Source: Oikopleura dioica (taxonomy: Eukaryota > Chordata > Appendicularia > Copelata > Oikopleuridae). From it: DNA of 64,000 bases. The stretch spans positions 9,718,157 to 9,782,156 of the forward strand of contig OU015566.1 of the NCBI GenBank assembly GCA_907165135.1, written 5' to 3'. How positions within the stretch are numbered: position 1 is the first letter of the stretch; each line of letters begins with the position of its first letter. The translations under genes and the position numbers were made by a program. The notes below the pieces were generated by a model that was not told the origin of the DNA, made no database searches, and saw nothing but the letters and a program-made list of their open reading frames with translations. This document shows positions 37,950 through 49,437 of the stretch, piece by piece.

Positions 37950-39515
37950 ATGAGAGTTTTGATTCTTCTTCTTTTTGAGATTACAGTGGCGGATAAATGC
38001 AATGAAAAAAGTATTGATGCTTCACACTAAACCTAATTCACGAAAAATTTCAGCCGAAGAAATTTTAGAGCTGTGTATCGCTGATTGACAATTCAGATTT
38101 TAAAACATCAATGTAACATACCATGGAGTTTTACTCTTGATGGAGAAAGCCCCTATATGCGTATTAAGGACCCCCGTCAGCTCTTTCCTTCGAAAAATAG
38201 AAATTTTAAAAAAACACCATATTTTTGGTTTTAAATGCGTCCTTAGGTTAAACTTGCTACAAAAACGTGATAAGAGGAAGTTTTGACCAAGAAAAATCAA
38301 TATTTTTGCCAAAATTGGGGCAAATTTGTCAATTTTTGGCGAAAAGTCCAATTTTCAAACGCGATTTTGAGGGTGTTAGAGTCGAGATAGACCCCCAAAA
38401 AATGAAGCCTCAAAATCGTTTTTTGACCTGAAGAATCCATTTCTGGGGTCAAAATTTTAAAATTCCAAAATTTGATTTTTCGAAAAAAGCTGACGGGGGG
38501 GTCCTTAATATAATTTTACATAATGTATTTCTTTTGCAAAATCTTTAAAAGCTCAGCATTTGAATGTGCTAGAAAGTGCAGAGAGGATTTCGAAGATTTC
38601 ATTCAATCTTGCTTTGAATATCGATCAAGGCTGCCGAGAATTACTTCATCATGGAGTATACCCGACTCAAACTACACAGATCCTTACACCCGAAACTCAT
38701 ACTTCGGCCGTGATGGTCGAGATGGAATGAATGGAAGAGATGGTAGAGACGGCGTCGAAGGTGTAAAAGGACAAAAAGGAGAAATCGGTCCTATTGGAGA
38801 AAAAGGAAATCAGGGAGACTCTATTCCAGGGCCCGCTGGAGTTGTTGGCGAGAAAGGTGTTCCTGGTATTCAAGGCGAAAAGGGTGAAACTGGACAAATT
38901 GGCGATAAAGGAGATAGAGCTATGTTTATAAATTGATCTTTTGTGTTACTAGAGTAAATAGACAGATTAATAGTAAGTGATGAAATAAACAAAATGAAGG
39001 AGACGATTGCAAGCCACCTCCACGGATTAGTTTCACTGTTGCATTATCTGAAACATTTTCCACAGAAAATAGTATTGTTATTTTTTATCAGCTGATCACA
39101 AACAAAAACAATATTGGTGGAGAAGCATACAATATGAGAACAGGGATATTCACTGCTCCAGTTACAGGAACATATTTTTTTTCTGCAAGTGCTCGGTAAG
39201 GAATCTATATAATTAATTCCATAATTATATTTTTCAATAAATTAAGTGGTAAAGACAAAAGAACGGTCCTCCATCTTCGCCAAAATACTAAAATGATGGT
39301 CAGCGGGAAAAACAATGCGGTAAGTGAATGATCGCTCAGATTAATCTGATGCTTTTCAGAATAAATTTAGTACGTTGTCTTGTTCTGCTGTTTTGTTTCT
39401 TCAAAAACGTGACACTGTCGACTTGCTGTTGAGGCACGGAGAGATACTTGGCTACACAGATTCAGATGGTCATACAACTCAATTTTCGGGATTTTTGATT
39501 TCACAGGAGGACTGA
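37950..39515 (+). CDS. Secreted collagen-like C1q-domain protein, 279 aa, five exons
   Basis: Exons 37950-38010, 38557-38910, 39000-39195, 39247-39319 and 39360-39515. Residues 1-14 (MRVLILLLFEITVA) are a signal peptide. A short Cys-rich segment (C-x6-C-x3-C) follows; then come about 22 Gly-X-Y triplets with one interruption (GDSIPGPAG), then a C1q domain (about 142-279) starting PPRISFTVAL and ending FSGFLISQED. C1q/TNF-fold collagens are secreted trimers acting in innate recognition or extracellular matrix. Intron 2 (38911-38999) closes the frame only as a GA-AG intron and restores GDKGD-DCKPP; the first, third and fourth introns are GT-AG. Intron 1 holds an inverted-repeat element. AATAAA at 39528-39533 is just after the stop. 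Exon 1 is inferred from signal peptide and phase; the rest is secure. Confidence 0.85.
38164..38508. mobile_element. Inverted-repeat (MITE-like) element in the C1q gene intron 1
   Basis: TTAAGGACCCCCGTCAGCTC (38164) is mirrored by GCTGACGGGGGGGTCCTTAA (ending 38508), and similarity continues inward through TTTTTCGAAAA-like sequence. The interior (38190-38480) is AT-rich and non-coding. Flanking TA-rich sequence prevents a confident target-duplication call; a TA duplication would suggest a Tc1/mariner-type element. Confidence 0.7.
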
Positions 39516-42500
39516 TATCTTCAAAAAAATAAATTTTCAAGCCAGAAATAATTTGTTTTCTTTCAAGAACTTGAACAATTTTTCGGATAAAAGCCAAAAC
39601 ATTGATGAGATCATTTTTTACTCTGGTCAAATCTCGGGCTTCTCAGACTCTCCCTTGACATGGTTAGATGTCATCGTTGACATTTCCGGCTGAAGTAGGC
39701 GCAAGAGGATAAGAGATGTAAGACTAAATGTTGTTGACGTGGGTGCGCTCTAAACAGTGAGAAACATAATGAGATCACTTTGTGTTTCAGAGGGGATTGC
39801 TTTGTATCTTTTCCCTCTGGAAAGAGAGCACAGATGAAAGTTAATAAAGAGAAATTCTACTTTGTATCAATATTGTATTTATGGGTATTTCTTATGGCAA
39901 GCACTTACTGAAATCGATTCGAAAACAAATCTGTAAATGACTTCCGCAGCGAAATGGTTGTTGATTTATTTTTACCTAGTTTTGATAGAACATGAAATCG
40001 ACCAATTAATTATTGAGAGGCTCCTTCGAAGCATCTATTCAATAATAAACGTGTGTGGCTTTAAGTGTGCGCCGTCAATGAGTCCGCGGTATAAATGATT
40101 TTGGGCGACCACGTTGGCCAGATTGAAAGTGGCAATTAGAGTGTCCACATCGTGTTATCACTGCTCGTGAAGTAGAAGGGAAGATTTCAACCCGCCAGAG
40201 AACTGATAGTGTCGCGCTGCGGCCGACCAGTCCGGCTGGAACCAATTCAGATTTACAAGTGCTTCCACAGCTAGCTGGTCTTCCACTAAATCGATGATCG
40301 ACTGTCAACTGTTGAAAAAACAACGTTCCAGGAAAATGATGATTCCTTTACAAAGCGCGTACGGGAGCACTTGAGCTCGTGAATTGGCCCGTTTTGCTTC
40401 ACTAAATTATTGTGGCGATTTTTCGGAAATTGCCATCAACAGGCCCAAATCCGAAGTTCCCGATTTCAAGTGCTTTGCCTTTTGCACTCCTCTGGTGGCA
40501 TTCCTTAGTGAGAGATATCACGTGTACGGGACGCCTTATCGCACTTCAACTTTTGTCAATTTGGTGATAAGGAGTGCACCTTATCGAAAAATGATACAGA
40601 TAAAACGAAAACGTAGAACTTATCATAATATTTTCATTTAACATAAAACAGCACGAAAACGCTTACGAAATAAAGTCTAAAAATTAACCGTTTTTTGACG
40701 GTCTTATTAGGGCAAACCCCTGTAGCTACCGTTCTGCAAACAAAAAGAAATATCAAAGAAAAAAGCACCGCGACGAAAAATTATGAGCACACGTAGTAAA
40801 GGCCGTTTATCTTTCTCGTGGAGCAAACTGATAAGGCAAAAAACAAACACAAGAGAAAAACTATTGCCAGACTTGGAGCATTTCCAGTGGAAATTTTCCA
40901 CCTTTCCATATCTTCTTTACTTTTACCACTGCTTGCATGTTTTTTGACGGTGATACGGCCTAATTCTTCGGCTTGGAGGCCGAAGGATGGATGCGTGAAA
41001 GAACACTGATTCTTTTTCTTCTTCTTATCGAAATCTCCCATTGTACTGCAGGTGTTTAAAAGTACATTTGTTGATCAGAAAATGTATTTAGATACGCTTC
41101 CTTTCTCTAGAAAGCGGAGAAGAAAGTCGGAATTGTAATTATGATTAGCGTGAGCGCTGAAATCGGAGAGACGAAGCCGGATGCTCCTAATTGAAACGGC
41201 CTTCGGAACTTTTCCGTTATCAGCCCGGAACGGTTCGGTTTTCGCTCTGACAGGAGCAGCTCATGAATTCCCAGCCAAGAAGGCATCATTGATCAAGTTC
41301 ATGGAAGCGCGTAAAACAACATAAGCAGTACCAAGAGGCTCTTTATCTAATTGGATGATGACACTCTTCTGAGCACTCTTGATTTCCGCTTAATTCGGCT
41401 CGAGAGAGGACTTGCATGAGAACCAGTTCCCTTGCAAGTTTCTTATGCAACCGCTCATTTGTTCGCTCAAATGACGGTCATTTCTCTTCATCCCCTCTTG
41501 AATGATTCTAGACGGGCGCGTAAATATTTGGACAAAACAGGCTCCCCATTGGAATTGATTTCGAAAATAAAAAATGTATTTTGAGTGGGTACATTTTTCA
41601 AAGGGCAAACTGTTCTCTAACCAGTTGCTGTTTTTCAAACAAAACGGGTAGTTTTGCCAAATCAACTAAGGCGGACTGCGCTCTTTAGTTTTCATAACCA
41701 ATAGACAATGATTGAAAGGTTTCCTTTGAATTTATCAATATATTAGCCTCTTGCAAGTCTCAAAAAATACTCAAAAATATCAAAAAGAGCAAAGTTTTTT
41801 TAAAAAGTAAAAACATAAAAGTTAGAAAGTTGCTGTTTTGAAACCACATGTTTATTCTTACATGTGTACCTTTTTTGGAAAATTATGCAAAAATACACTG
41901 CCAGGCTCCAGGATTGGCGACTTCCGACATTCTTGAGGAAAGTCGATGACTAGTCGTCCATGCTTCATGTAACTTTCCGGTATTTCCGGAAATGCCAAAG
42001 CCTAAACCTTCTAATTTCAAAATTAACCAGATTTGAACCTCCAAATTTCCCTTTTTTGTTCATTCAAGGAATTGAGGGAATCGCATGTCTTTTCTTAGCA
42101 GACACATTTTTCGTTATTAAATTGGGAATCATAAAAATAGAAAGAAACAGATGTTCAAACGGGGGCGGGAAACAAGTGTTTCAGGAGCCGGTAAGACCTG
42201 TTAGATCTTGTGAAATGCTGTGTTTGGGCTTGTTCAAGTGTCAAAACTCGTGACAGTAAGTGTGTCGCGCGGATAATTTTCTTGAGAATTATTTCATTTC
42301 GAAGACTTTTTCATGTGCTCAAAGTTATTTCGAGCCCGATTTCAGTGGTGTTTGAGGATAAATGGATAAGTAAAAACGGGATCCGCAAGAATTCATCAAT
42401 CCAAAATATAAAGTTCCGTTGAGGTCAGGAATGATGGACCGATTAGGCGATAAATTTGGACTGATAACATGAACTTCTCGTATCTGGACCAGCACCCGCT

Positions 42501-43587
42501 AAAAGTAGAGTTTATTCCCTCGTTGTGTTCGCACGTGAGCTGTCTTTATAATTGCAATTCAGCGCGACCTCTGATTGTCCCTTGACTGGAATAATCCCTT
42601 CTGAGCCGTTTAAAGAACCCGATTCAGGCGCCTGTCTTCCGCTTTCCCACAACAAACGATCTCTGCTCCAGCTACAAACTCTTCGCGAAGCCTCCTCGAT
42701 CGAAATAATTAATTCACTAGAATCAACCCTGCCGCTAATCCCCGTCCAATCAAACACAAGCAGACGGTTAAAATATTTACGCCAAACGATAATGGTACCA
42801 TTACGCGCGAATCTGGTAGCTCCACCGACGGGGCCAAGAATTTTCTTTGTGATGATTCCACCCTTTTCAAATATTTTAACTCGTTCGCGCAAAAAGGCAC
42901 CTAAACAAAAAAAAGCTCACGGAACATGCGTCTAAAATTTGAAAATGCAGTCTCGAGGCCAATTGTTTGTAAACCTTACTTGGACGGTTGAAACTTGAAA
43001 GACTGTACTTAGAATAACGAATCCATGTTTGGTGATTCATAAAATCCACTGTGTAATTAAGACGCTATAATTGCAAAAAGATAAGCGCCCTGCTAAGAAA
43101 GGAGACCGCAGATTTTTGCGAAAAAGCCGCATAATTACAGATGCGATATGGAGAGAAGGAACACGTGATAATAACTCATTTACATACTGTTACATGATCC
43201 ATCGCCTGGTGAGCTTATCAGTATCCAGATATTGACCTCTATCACGGGAATTCTGAAATAAGCAATTAAAATTCCGAGGGGACTGAACCGAGCTAGTCCT
43301 GTTTTTCATATTCGTTGACAAAAGTGATACCGGAAAGTAGTGGGCCAAAGATAGCATCAGTTACCGATCAGATTCTTTCACCATTTGGTCAAACAGGTTT
43401 CATGCTATCTTTTCTCATTTTATTCAAAGTTTGAAATTCAAACTTTGAATCTCAAACTAATGAATTGACAGTAGAATTCCTTTTGGTAACCAGTGGTTAC
43501 TAACCACCTATCTGAGCAAACCGGCCAAGGAAAATACATTTTTGACTTGAGATTTGCATAGACAGATAACGTTATAATAGTAAGGAT
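39516..43587. other. Intergenic region
   Basis: Apart from the candidate small membrane protein at 40781-41041, no gene is supported. A pair of mutually antisense open frames at 42512-42935 (126-127 codons) was considered and rejected as chance. No strong repeat was seen. Confidence 0.4.
40781..41041 (-). CDS. Candidate small single-pass membrane protein, 86 aa
   Basis: An unspliced minus-strand frame starts at an ATG four bases after CTGCAG, the spacing expected of a trans-splice acceptor. The N-terminus is basic (DKKKKKN), the middle is charged and soluble, and residues about 57-75 (APSLAIVFLLCLFFALSVC) form a clear hydrophobic helix followed by RK, as in a tail-anchored or type II/III small ER protein. 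I do not recognise a family, and no poly(A) signal was found downstream, so this could be a chance frame. Confidence 0.35.
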   Translation of the reverse strand: MGDFDKKKKKNQCSFTHPSFGLQAEELGRITVKKHASSGKSKEDMERWKISTGNAPSLAIVFLLCLFFALSVCSTRKINGLYYVCS

Positions 43588-44221
43588 ATGAAGATAAATA
43601 TCACGACATCCGCTCATTCACTCTGGTACAGTCAACTCTGGCGCATACAGAAGCAAAGAAAATCTAAAAGTCACCAACAGAAAAATCTCAAAGAATTGAC
43701 TTATCGAATGTTCAATCCAGAGAATCTATTGGCCCTTTCTACATCTGGAGGTAGACGAAATCCAATAACTGTTGTGGTCATTTCTTCTGATTTGAGGCCC
43801 GTGTACTTCAGAGAAGGTAGAACATTTAAAATCATCGAATTGCGCACCATCATTTTATAAATTTAGAGGTTGCTCTTAACTCAGATGATTTTGAAAAAAT
43901 GAAAGTCGATTTGTGCAACATATTCGACCATAAGTTGGTTGTTGGGGAAGACATCAATTCGCACTTCTCACGACTCGGAATTCCTTCTAACATTTGCGAG
44001 GTCTTGGATAGCAGATCTCTGCCGATTCCGATGGGTTATCAACCAACCCCCCTTCGATACCGAAATCCAATGGAAAACGCCATACGAGCCATGCAACTTT
44101 TTACAAATTATGCACAAATGCGAGTAAGTATTCTACCCCTCTTTTGGAAAAAAAAAATCTTTTGGTACGAGCTTCAATCAAATCCAATTTTAGCAAGGTG
44201 GTTTGATGCACGCAAAATAGT
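43588..44221 (+). CDS. REXO4/ISG20-like exonuclease-fold protein, probably inactive, 170 aa
   Basis: Exons 43588-43816, 43867-44123 and 44195-44221 with GT-AG introns; AATAAA at 44272-44277. The order PENLLALST, VVVISSDLRPV, KLVVGEDINSHFSRLGI, EVLDSRSL and ENAIRAMQLF parallels the DEDDh family's PENL, VGHALHNDL, IRDT and QDAQAAMRLY blocks seen in REXO4-type nucleases. The first catalytic DxE block is not evident, the ExoII Asp position reads His (NSHF rather than HNDL), and the ExoIII Asp position reads Asn (MENA rather than IQDA). If the alignment is right this is a catalytically dead paralogue or a nucleic-acid-binding derivative. The resemblance is by eye and moderate. The start ATG lies after an AATAG that could be a trans-splice acceptor. 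Confidence 0.6.
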
Positions 44222-46235
44222 CTCAACTCTTTTATATGATCAGAAGATGAAACGAAACGAGTGTGACTGTAATAAACCAAAAATTTCAAGCGAAATCTCA
44301 AGATGCACTTACTTTCAAGTTGTAGATTCTACAATGTAGAATGTAGAATAGAAGTTTTATCAGCTAATCAAATCATTGGGACTAGGGCCGAGATCTTCTA
44401 ACTTTGAGAGCTCTGTTTGTAAAGCTTCTCGTCAAGTGTTGCTACTCATGCAAGTTGTGAGGTTTAGCGCTTGAAATCGCAAAATAACCGGTTCGCGAAA
44501 TTCTATACGACGCGGTCATTTTCTTATTTCAAAAATTGTCAAGTGCCCTTTTTGCCGATTTGCACAATCACTACTCCGCAGCTTGAATAACATAAAAAAA
44601 ATCATAATTGCGATCGTCAGAAACCGAGAGGCACTTGCTCGTCGAGAATTCCAGCCTCTCTCAAGGCCGCCACCGGAATGGAAATGAAAATATTTGACAC
44701 CAAAAAGGGCAAATTCTTCTCCTCTGCCAAATATTCCCCACTTCTTTGAGGAAATCAGCCAAGTTTTGAGGAATCTTCCTTTTGGTCAATTAAAAATACT
44801 TCTTCCCAGGCGTGGCTAAGCGAGAAATGCCGTCTAACAAAATTTTCAAACACAGTTATTATGGGCGCAAGAATTTCAAAAATCAAAATCCGATGGTCGC
44901 GCTTTTCAAAAAAAAGTGAAGAAAAAAACCGTGCGGTTCCCACGCGGTTAGAGCTCACACGAAAATATTCAGCTAAAACGGTTCATTACCGACTCCACCC
45001 CGTCCTTTGAAATTTCACTAGATTTTCATGATCAACACGGCGATGATTATTTGATTTTTCCCGCTTAGATTGAAAAGCAGCGCTGTGATTGATTAGAGGG
45101 GAAAAAGGTCAGAAAATGTTCCAAGGATTTTTCTAGCGCAACCTTGGACCAGAGCAACACGAGTTATCAAAATGCCAAGATGGGGAAATAAAAGAATCAG
45201 TGCAAAATGAAGTTCACTTCAAAAGAATAAGCGCTAGAATTCTGAATTCCGGGGAACTTGTTTAGAGACGTTTTAACGCTAATTATTGTGCTCCATTTGG
45301 GTGCAATTAGCAGGTCAAAGTGACAGACGCTATTCGCGCTAACACTATTTCGGCCGAGCAAAGCCACCAGATTGAGCACAAGAAAGCAATTCTGCCCAAG
45401 AACAACCGCGAAGATTAACCCTTTCGCGCATTTAGACGATTAGGGGTTAAGTCTCATCGACTTGAAATTAAAGATGTGCTGTTCACGTCAAATGCATTTT
45501 GGTTCGTTCTTTTGAAGTGAAGCATTTTTACCAGCTGTTTCACTGATAGATGGACCAAACCATTATTTTGATTAGATCTTGAATTTGGTTCGACCGAACT
45601 TCTCAGCCTTTATTTAAAGCGAGAAGCCGAAGGAAATACATCGTAATACCAAAAAAATATAATGATCTCAATACTCATGAAAATGTTTATAGCCTTATGA
45701 ACTTCTTATGTGAGAAATAAAAATATGGGTTAAAAAATCAGTTTATTTTTTTTTATAAAATGGACGTTTTCTTAAAATCTTGAGAAACAAACTTTTGTTT
45801 TGACAAAATGAAACTCAATCGCTTATATCATATAAGTTATATGGTTTAATTTCTTCCTAATTTCAAATAAAAACATTTGTTTCTTTAGTAATCATTATGT
45901 CATTTTAAAATTGCAAGAAACATTTCGTGGCGTGAATATGTGTATCTAACACGGAGGATTTTCGCTGCTTCTTAGCCACATGAGAAGAGTTGATCCGGCG
46001 GTACTTTGGCTGACTCGGATAAATCCACTCGTGATCCGAAAATTATAAAAATCTGTCAAGCGCTACCACTTGAAAATCTGAACGCGTCCAATCATCCTTT
46101 GTAACAATGTGCAATTTTCACACGTTTTCTGGCTTTATCAAAACTTAAAATTGGCGTGTCAAATTTAAAGTATACCGCCGAAAATCCCTTTATAATGACG
46201 TTTTCTTCCTTGATTTCAAAATTCCTGAGTGATGA
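44222..46235. other. Intergenic region
   Basis: About 2 kb between the poly(A) sides of convergent genes. The open frames here are short and unsupported. No repeat or RNA gene was recognised. Confidence 0.45.
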
Positions 46236-46248
46236 TTTATTTACAGCT

Positions 46249-48017
46249 TCAGAAGATAGTTTCTGATTTGTCTTCTATGTTGTCAAATATTTCATTCGGA
46301 GCAGATTTGTCGTATGATTTTCTTCTCGATTTCTTTTCTTCATTATTCCGTATTTTCAAAACAATTGGCAAAAGAAATATCGTTATCCCAAGTCCAGCTT
46401 AATAACATTGATGTTTTAAATTTGTCGATTTTAAATGTTACCTTGAACAAAATTCATCGTCGCAAAATCGTCATTGTTCATGCAAAAATTGTACATCGGC
46501 TGGTTTATAAGACCAAAAAGAACGCCAATGAGTGTGAAGAATCCAAGAACAGAGCCATACAATTGAGGTGAGAAAATATAAAGCCATGCAGGACTCCAAC
46601 TGATACCGAAGCTTTTACCAATCAGATTCATGAACACCGAAACGTACGCTAGAAATTATTATTTCTTCCAAGAAAACTTTTGATTTACCGATCGTCGTAT
46701 TTTGAAATCCTTGCATAATGCTCGCTGCAGTATTGAAAATAAAGGAAGCTGTCATTAAAACGCAATATCCTTTGAAGAGGCCAACCCCGATCGTCTTTGA
46801 GTGATTTTTTGAATAGTCGAGTATAAAGCCGGGAATAATATTGAGCAGAATAAGCGAGATTCCTGAAACGCTATAAAGTCTATTGATGGAAGTTATAAAG
46901 TCTTCTATCTCGGCTTGGGTGACGTCTGGGTCTCCTTTCTTTTTCCCCGGTTATCAATACAATAGCTTGTTTTATAGTGTTGAAGGTACTGTAAGTCGTG
47001 ATTGAAGAACCGATTCCTTCACCCATTCGGGCCAGCCACCACTCATCCATGCAATGCTACTCTGAATTCTGAGCATGAAGACTCCGTAGCCAACGAACAA
47101 CAAATAAATCTTCATATCTTTAAAAATGGCAAGTGTTTCTTTAAACTGATTTTGCTTGCTTCCAGCATCCTGAGTTTCTTCTTCAAGCGATGCTCGACAT
47201 TTTCGAATCCAAGTGTTTTGAAAAATACAGTAATCTAGCCCGATAACTTTTGGCATCTTCCAGGGTGTGAAGAATAAGAACTTGGGCACACTTATGCAAG
47301 CAAAAAGAACACTCCACAAGTAGAAGATGCGAGGAACAGTCACATGATCAGTCGTATCAATGACATGATCCCAAAGAAGTGGAAAGCTTCCTGAAGCGCC
47401 AAAGCATCCGCTCATGACGGCCATAAAGATTCCGTAAGATTTGTGAAGCGTGCGGGTTGTTTGAACATTTCCAATGTGGTTCAAGGAGCCGCCTTTTTAT
47501 AAGCTTACCGAATATTCGCCATAAAATTAGACCTCTGACAAAACTCAATCTACCTTTGAGTAAGCTTTTCCTGTAGCTAGCGCAGGCCAAGCAATCCAAA
47601 TCAGGCTGTTATCAGTGTCAAGAAAGCACATCAAACCAAGACCAATTCCATAAACGATGATTCCAGAGCCCCGAAGAAATACGAGCCCAAGTTTGTCACT
47701 GATAATTCCGAAGATGAAGACCCCAACATTGTACGCAACAACGGACAAAAAATAAACATCGTTGAATAATTTGTCTCGTTCGGAGCAATCACGAGTTGAA
47801 TTTGAGTTCAAAGGGTTGTTGAGCTCTTAAGATTTTAATTAATAATAATGGTCTAGTCCTTACCTTCTCCGACATCAATGCATTTGTCTGCAAAGTAATC
47901 TCCCTTCTTAAAGATCGCCGACATCATTCCCCAGCCGAGATACAGTCCATTACAGGTGACACTCTCTAACAATGCGAAACCTACTGCGAGATAATTCATA
48001 AAATTTGAGGCCGCCAT
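46249..48017 (-). CDS. SLC43: SLC43-type MFS transporter, 505 aa, six exons
   Basis: Exons 47864-48017, 47571-47825, 46990-47492, 46689-46938, 46442-46648 and 46249-46397. The N-terminus (LYLGWGMMSAIFKKGDYFADKC) matches the SLC43 first helix and loop (GW-x-SLVFVFKxEDYF-x-x-LC in SLC43A3). A long luminal-side loop, the MFS signature region (GIISDKLG), a GCFGASG block equivalent to NGAFDSSS, a central cytoplasmic loop and a final six-helix half follow. SLC43 members carry large neutral amino acids or nucleobases across the plasma membrane; the substrate here is unknown. Intron 2 (47493-47570) restores ATGGSLNHIGN only if spliced GA-AG; the others are GT-AG, 38-78 nt. The length agrees with the family (about 490-560 aa). 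Minus-strand AATAAA at 46236-46241 lies 8 nt past the stop. Confidence 0.9.
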
Positions 48018-48936
48018 TCTCTTTTTCTTGTTTTTCTCGAATGTGCGTCGATCGAGTCCGGGGATTGCGTTTGTTTGGCATGGAGCACTATGCAAACAGG
48101 AAAAAGGTAGTAAAAATGAAATTGTGAACTACGGTCCTCTTACGAAATTCTACTGAATGAAGAGGGCAATGTCGAAAAAGCTTGATTCGGCATAGAGAAA
48201 ATAATCGAAGGCGTTCAGCACGCTGCTTTACTTTAGAACTAATTTATTTATCGAATTCATAAAATAGTTCATGAAGCATGATCTCTTGATCTTTTTTGGA
48301 TTATATTTTGCTACAAAAGACAGGGAGAAACACATGAACTAATAACACTACTGTCCGAGATAATGAAGAGAAGCTTTTGATAACTGGTTGACATCAAGGA
48401 AGACTACTCCTTTCGCTTTCAACAAGTATTCATCATTGTAAATTTTCATTTTCTGAAGGCTTTGTTGTTGAGTTACAGTAACTCTTTGTAGAGCATCGTA
48501 TATCACAAATCTTTGAGGCGGTCATGACTGAGATTTTACAGTTGACAGTAATGCTAGAAAAAAATTCATGGCTGAAAATTCAAAAGGCAAACATTTTCTT
48601 GGCTTCAACAACCGGAGCATCAAAGCATAATTCCATGGTTTCTCTCTTTTTTTCCAAAGAAAAATTTTCAACGCGACGATATCTTACCGATTCATTGTGA
48701 CTCTTTTGAATGCCATGATATTTTACCGGATGTATCCTTGCTGTCTAGTTTACGTTGGCGATCTTTTGTATTTTTAAGGGGGGGCGACGAGAATTTTTTC
48801 AGTGGTGGTCGTAATTTGGCTTATACATATAGTATCGATATAAATTAAATATTTTTGGAATCTACAGATTCCGCCGAATCTGTTGTGATCTGACCGAATT
48901 GTTCTCAACCGATTTCAAACTATCGTCGTTGAAAAG
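48018..48936. other. Divergent intergenic region
   Basis: Lies between the SLC43 start (minus) and the RING gene exons (plus). A short open stretch beginning MAENSKGKHF near 48570 could be the first exon of the RING gene but cannot be joined with confidence. The bases before the SLC43 ATG include TTTGCATAG, a possible acceptor about 67 nt upstream. Confidence 0.35.
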
Positions 48937-49253
48937 AATAAGAGCTGTGGAATTCGTCTCGAGGAGTACAACGACTCCAGCTCCATCGAGTGCAACATAA
49001 AAGCATGCGGGCATCGATACTCCATGTCTTGCCTAAATATACTTTTTCAAGGACCCCAACCTCACCTTTCACGCAATGGCCAGACGTGCGCACCTGCCCT
49101 GCCTGCAGCAAGCCTTACCGAAAAAGCGACATCTTAACAACTGATCCGCTTACTGTCAGAAACGAGAATTCCTCACTTTATTTATCCTCCTTTAAATTCT
49201 CCCTAAGATTTATTCACTTACATTGTAAGTCTTACGACGTTTCTCCTCCTTGA
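48937..49253 (+). CDS. Degenerate RING-finger gene, 3' exons
   Basis: Two exon pieces, 48937-49051 and 49084-49253, join across a 32-nt GA-AG intron to give a RING-like stretch CGIRLEEYNDSSS, C-x4-CGHRYSMSC, then CPACSKPY. Compared with the consensus, the second Cys of the first pair is Arg (CGIR) and the ligand after CGH is Ser (HRYS rather than HRFC/H); each differs from a Cys codon by one base. The protein may therefore be a RING relic, a diverged zinc-independent domain, or a recent pseudogene. A poly(A) signal AATAAA at 49311-49316 follows. The 5' exons are not resolved. Confidence 0.5.
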
Positions 49254-49437
49254 TTTCATCAAATTTCTTTTCATTGAGAATAATTTTCTTTATTTAACAG
49301 AATAGTGTACAATAAATTATATCCTTGAAATAAGACCAGCAAGCCACAGTTACAGTTTTGCCAAATGAAATTGAAGTTCTGATAAATTTTCCCGGGATCG
49401 AAAATACTACAGCAACCGCAGGAGCCCATCATGCGGT

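Noticed and set aside
40384-40641. 85-codon plus-strand frame
   Set aside because: No acceptor near the ATG, no domain, and a composition like the surrounding intergenic DNA.
42512-42935. Overlapping 126-127-codon open frames on opposite strands
   Set aside because: Both strands are open over a base-balanced stretch; neither has family resemblance, splice context or nearby gene signals.
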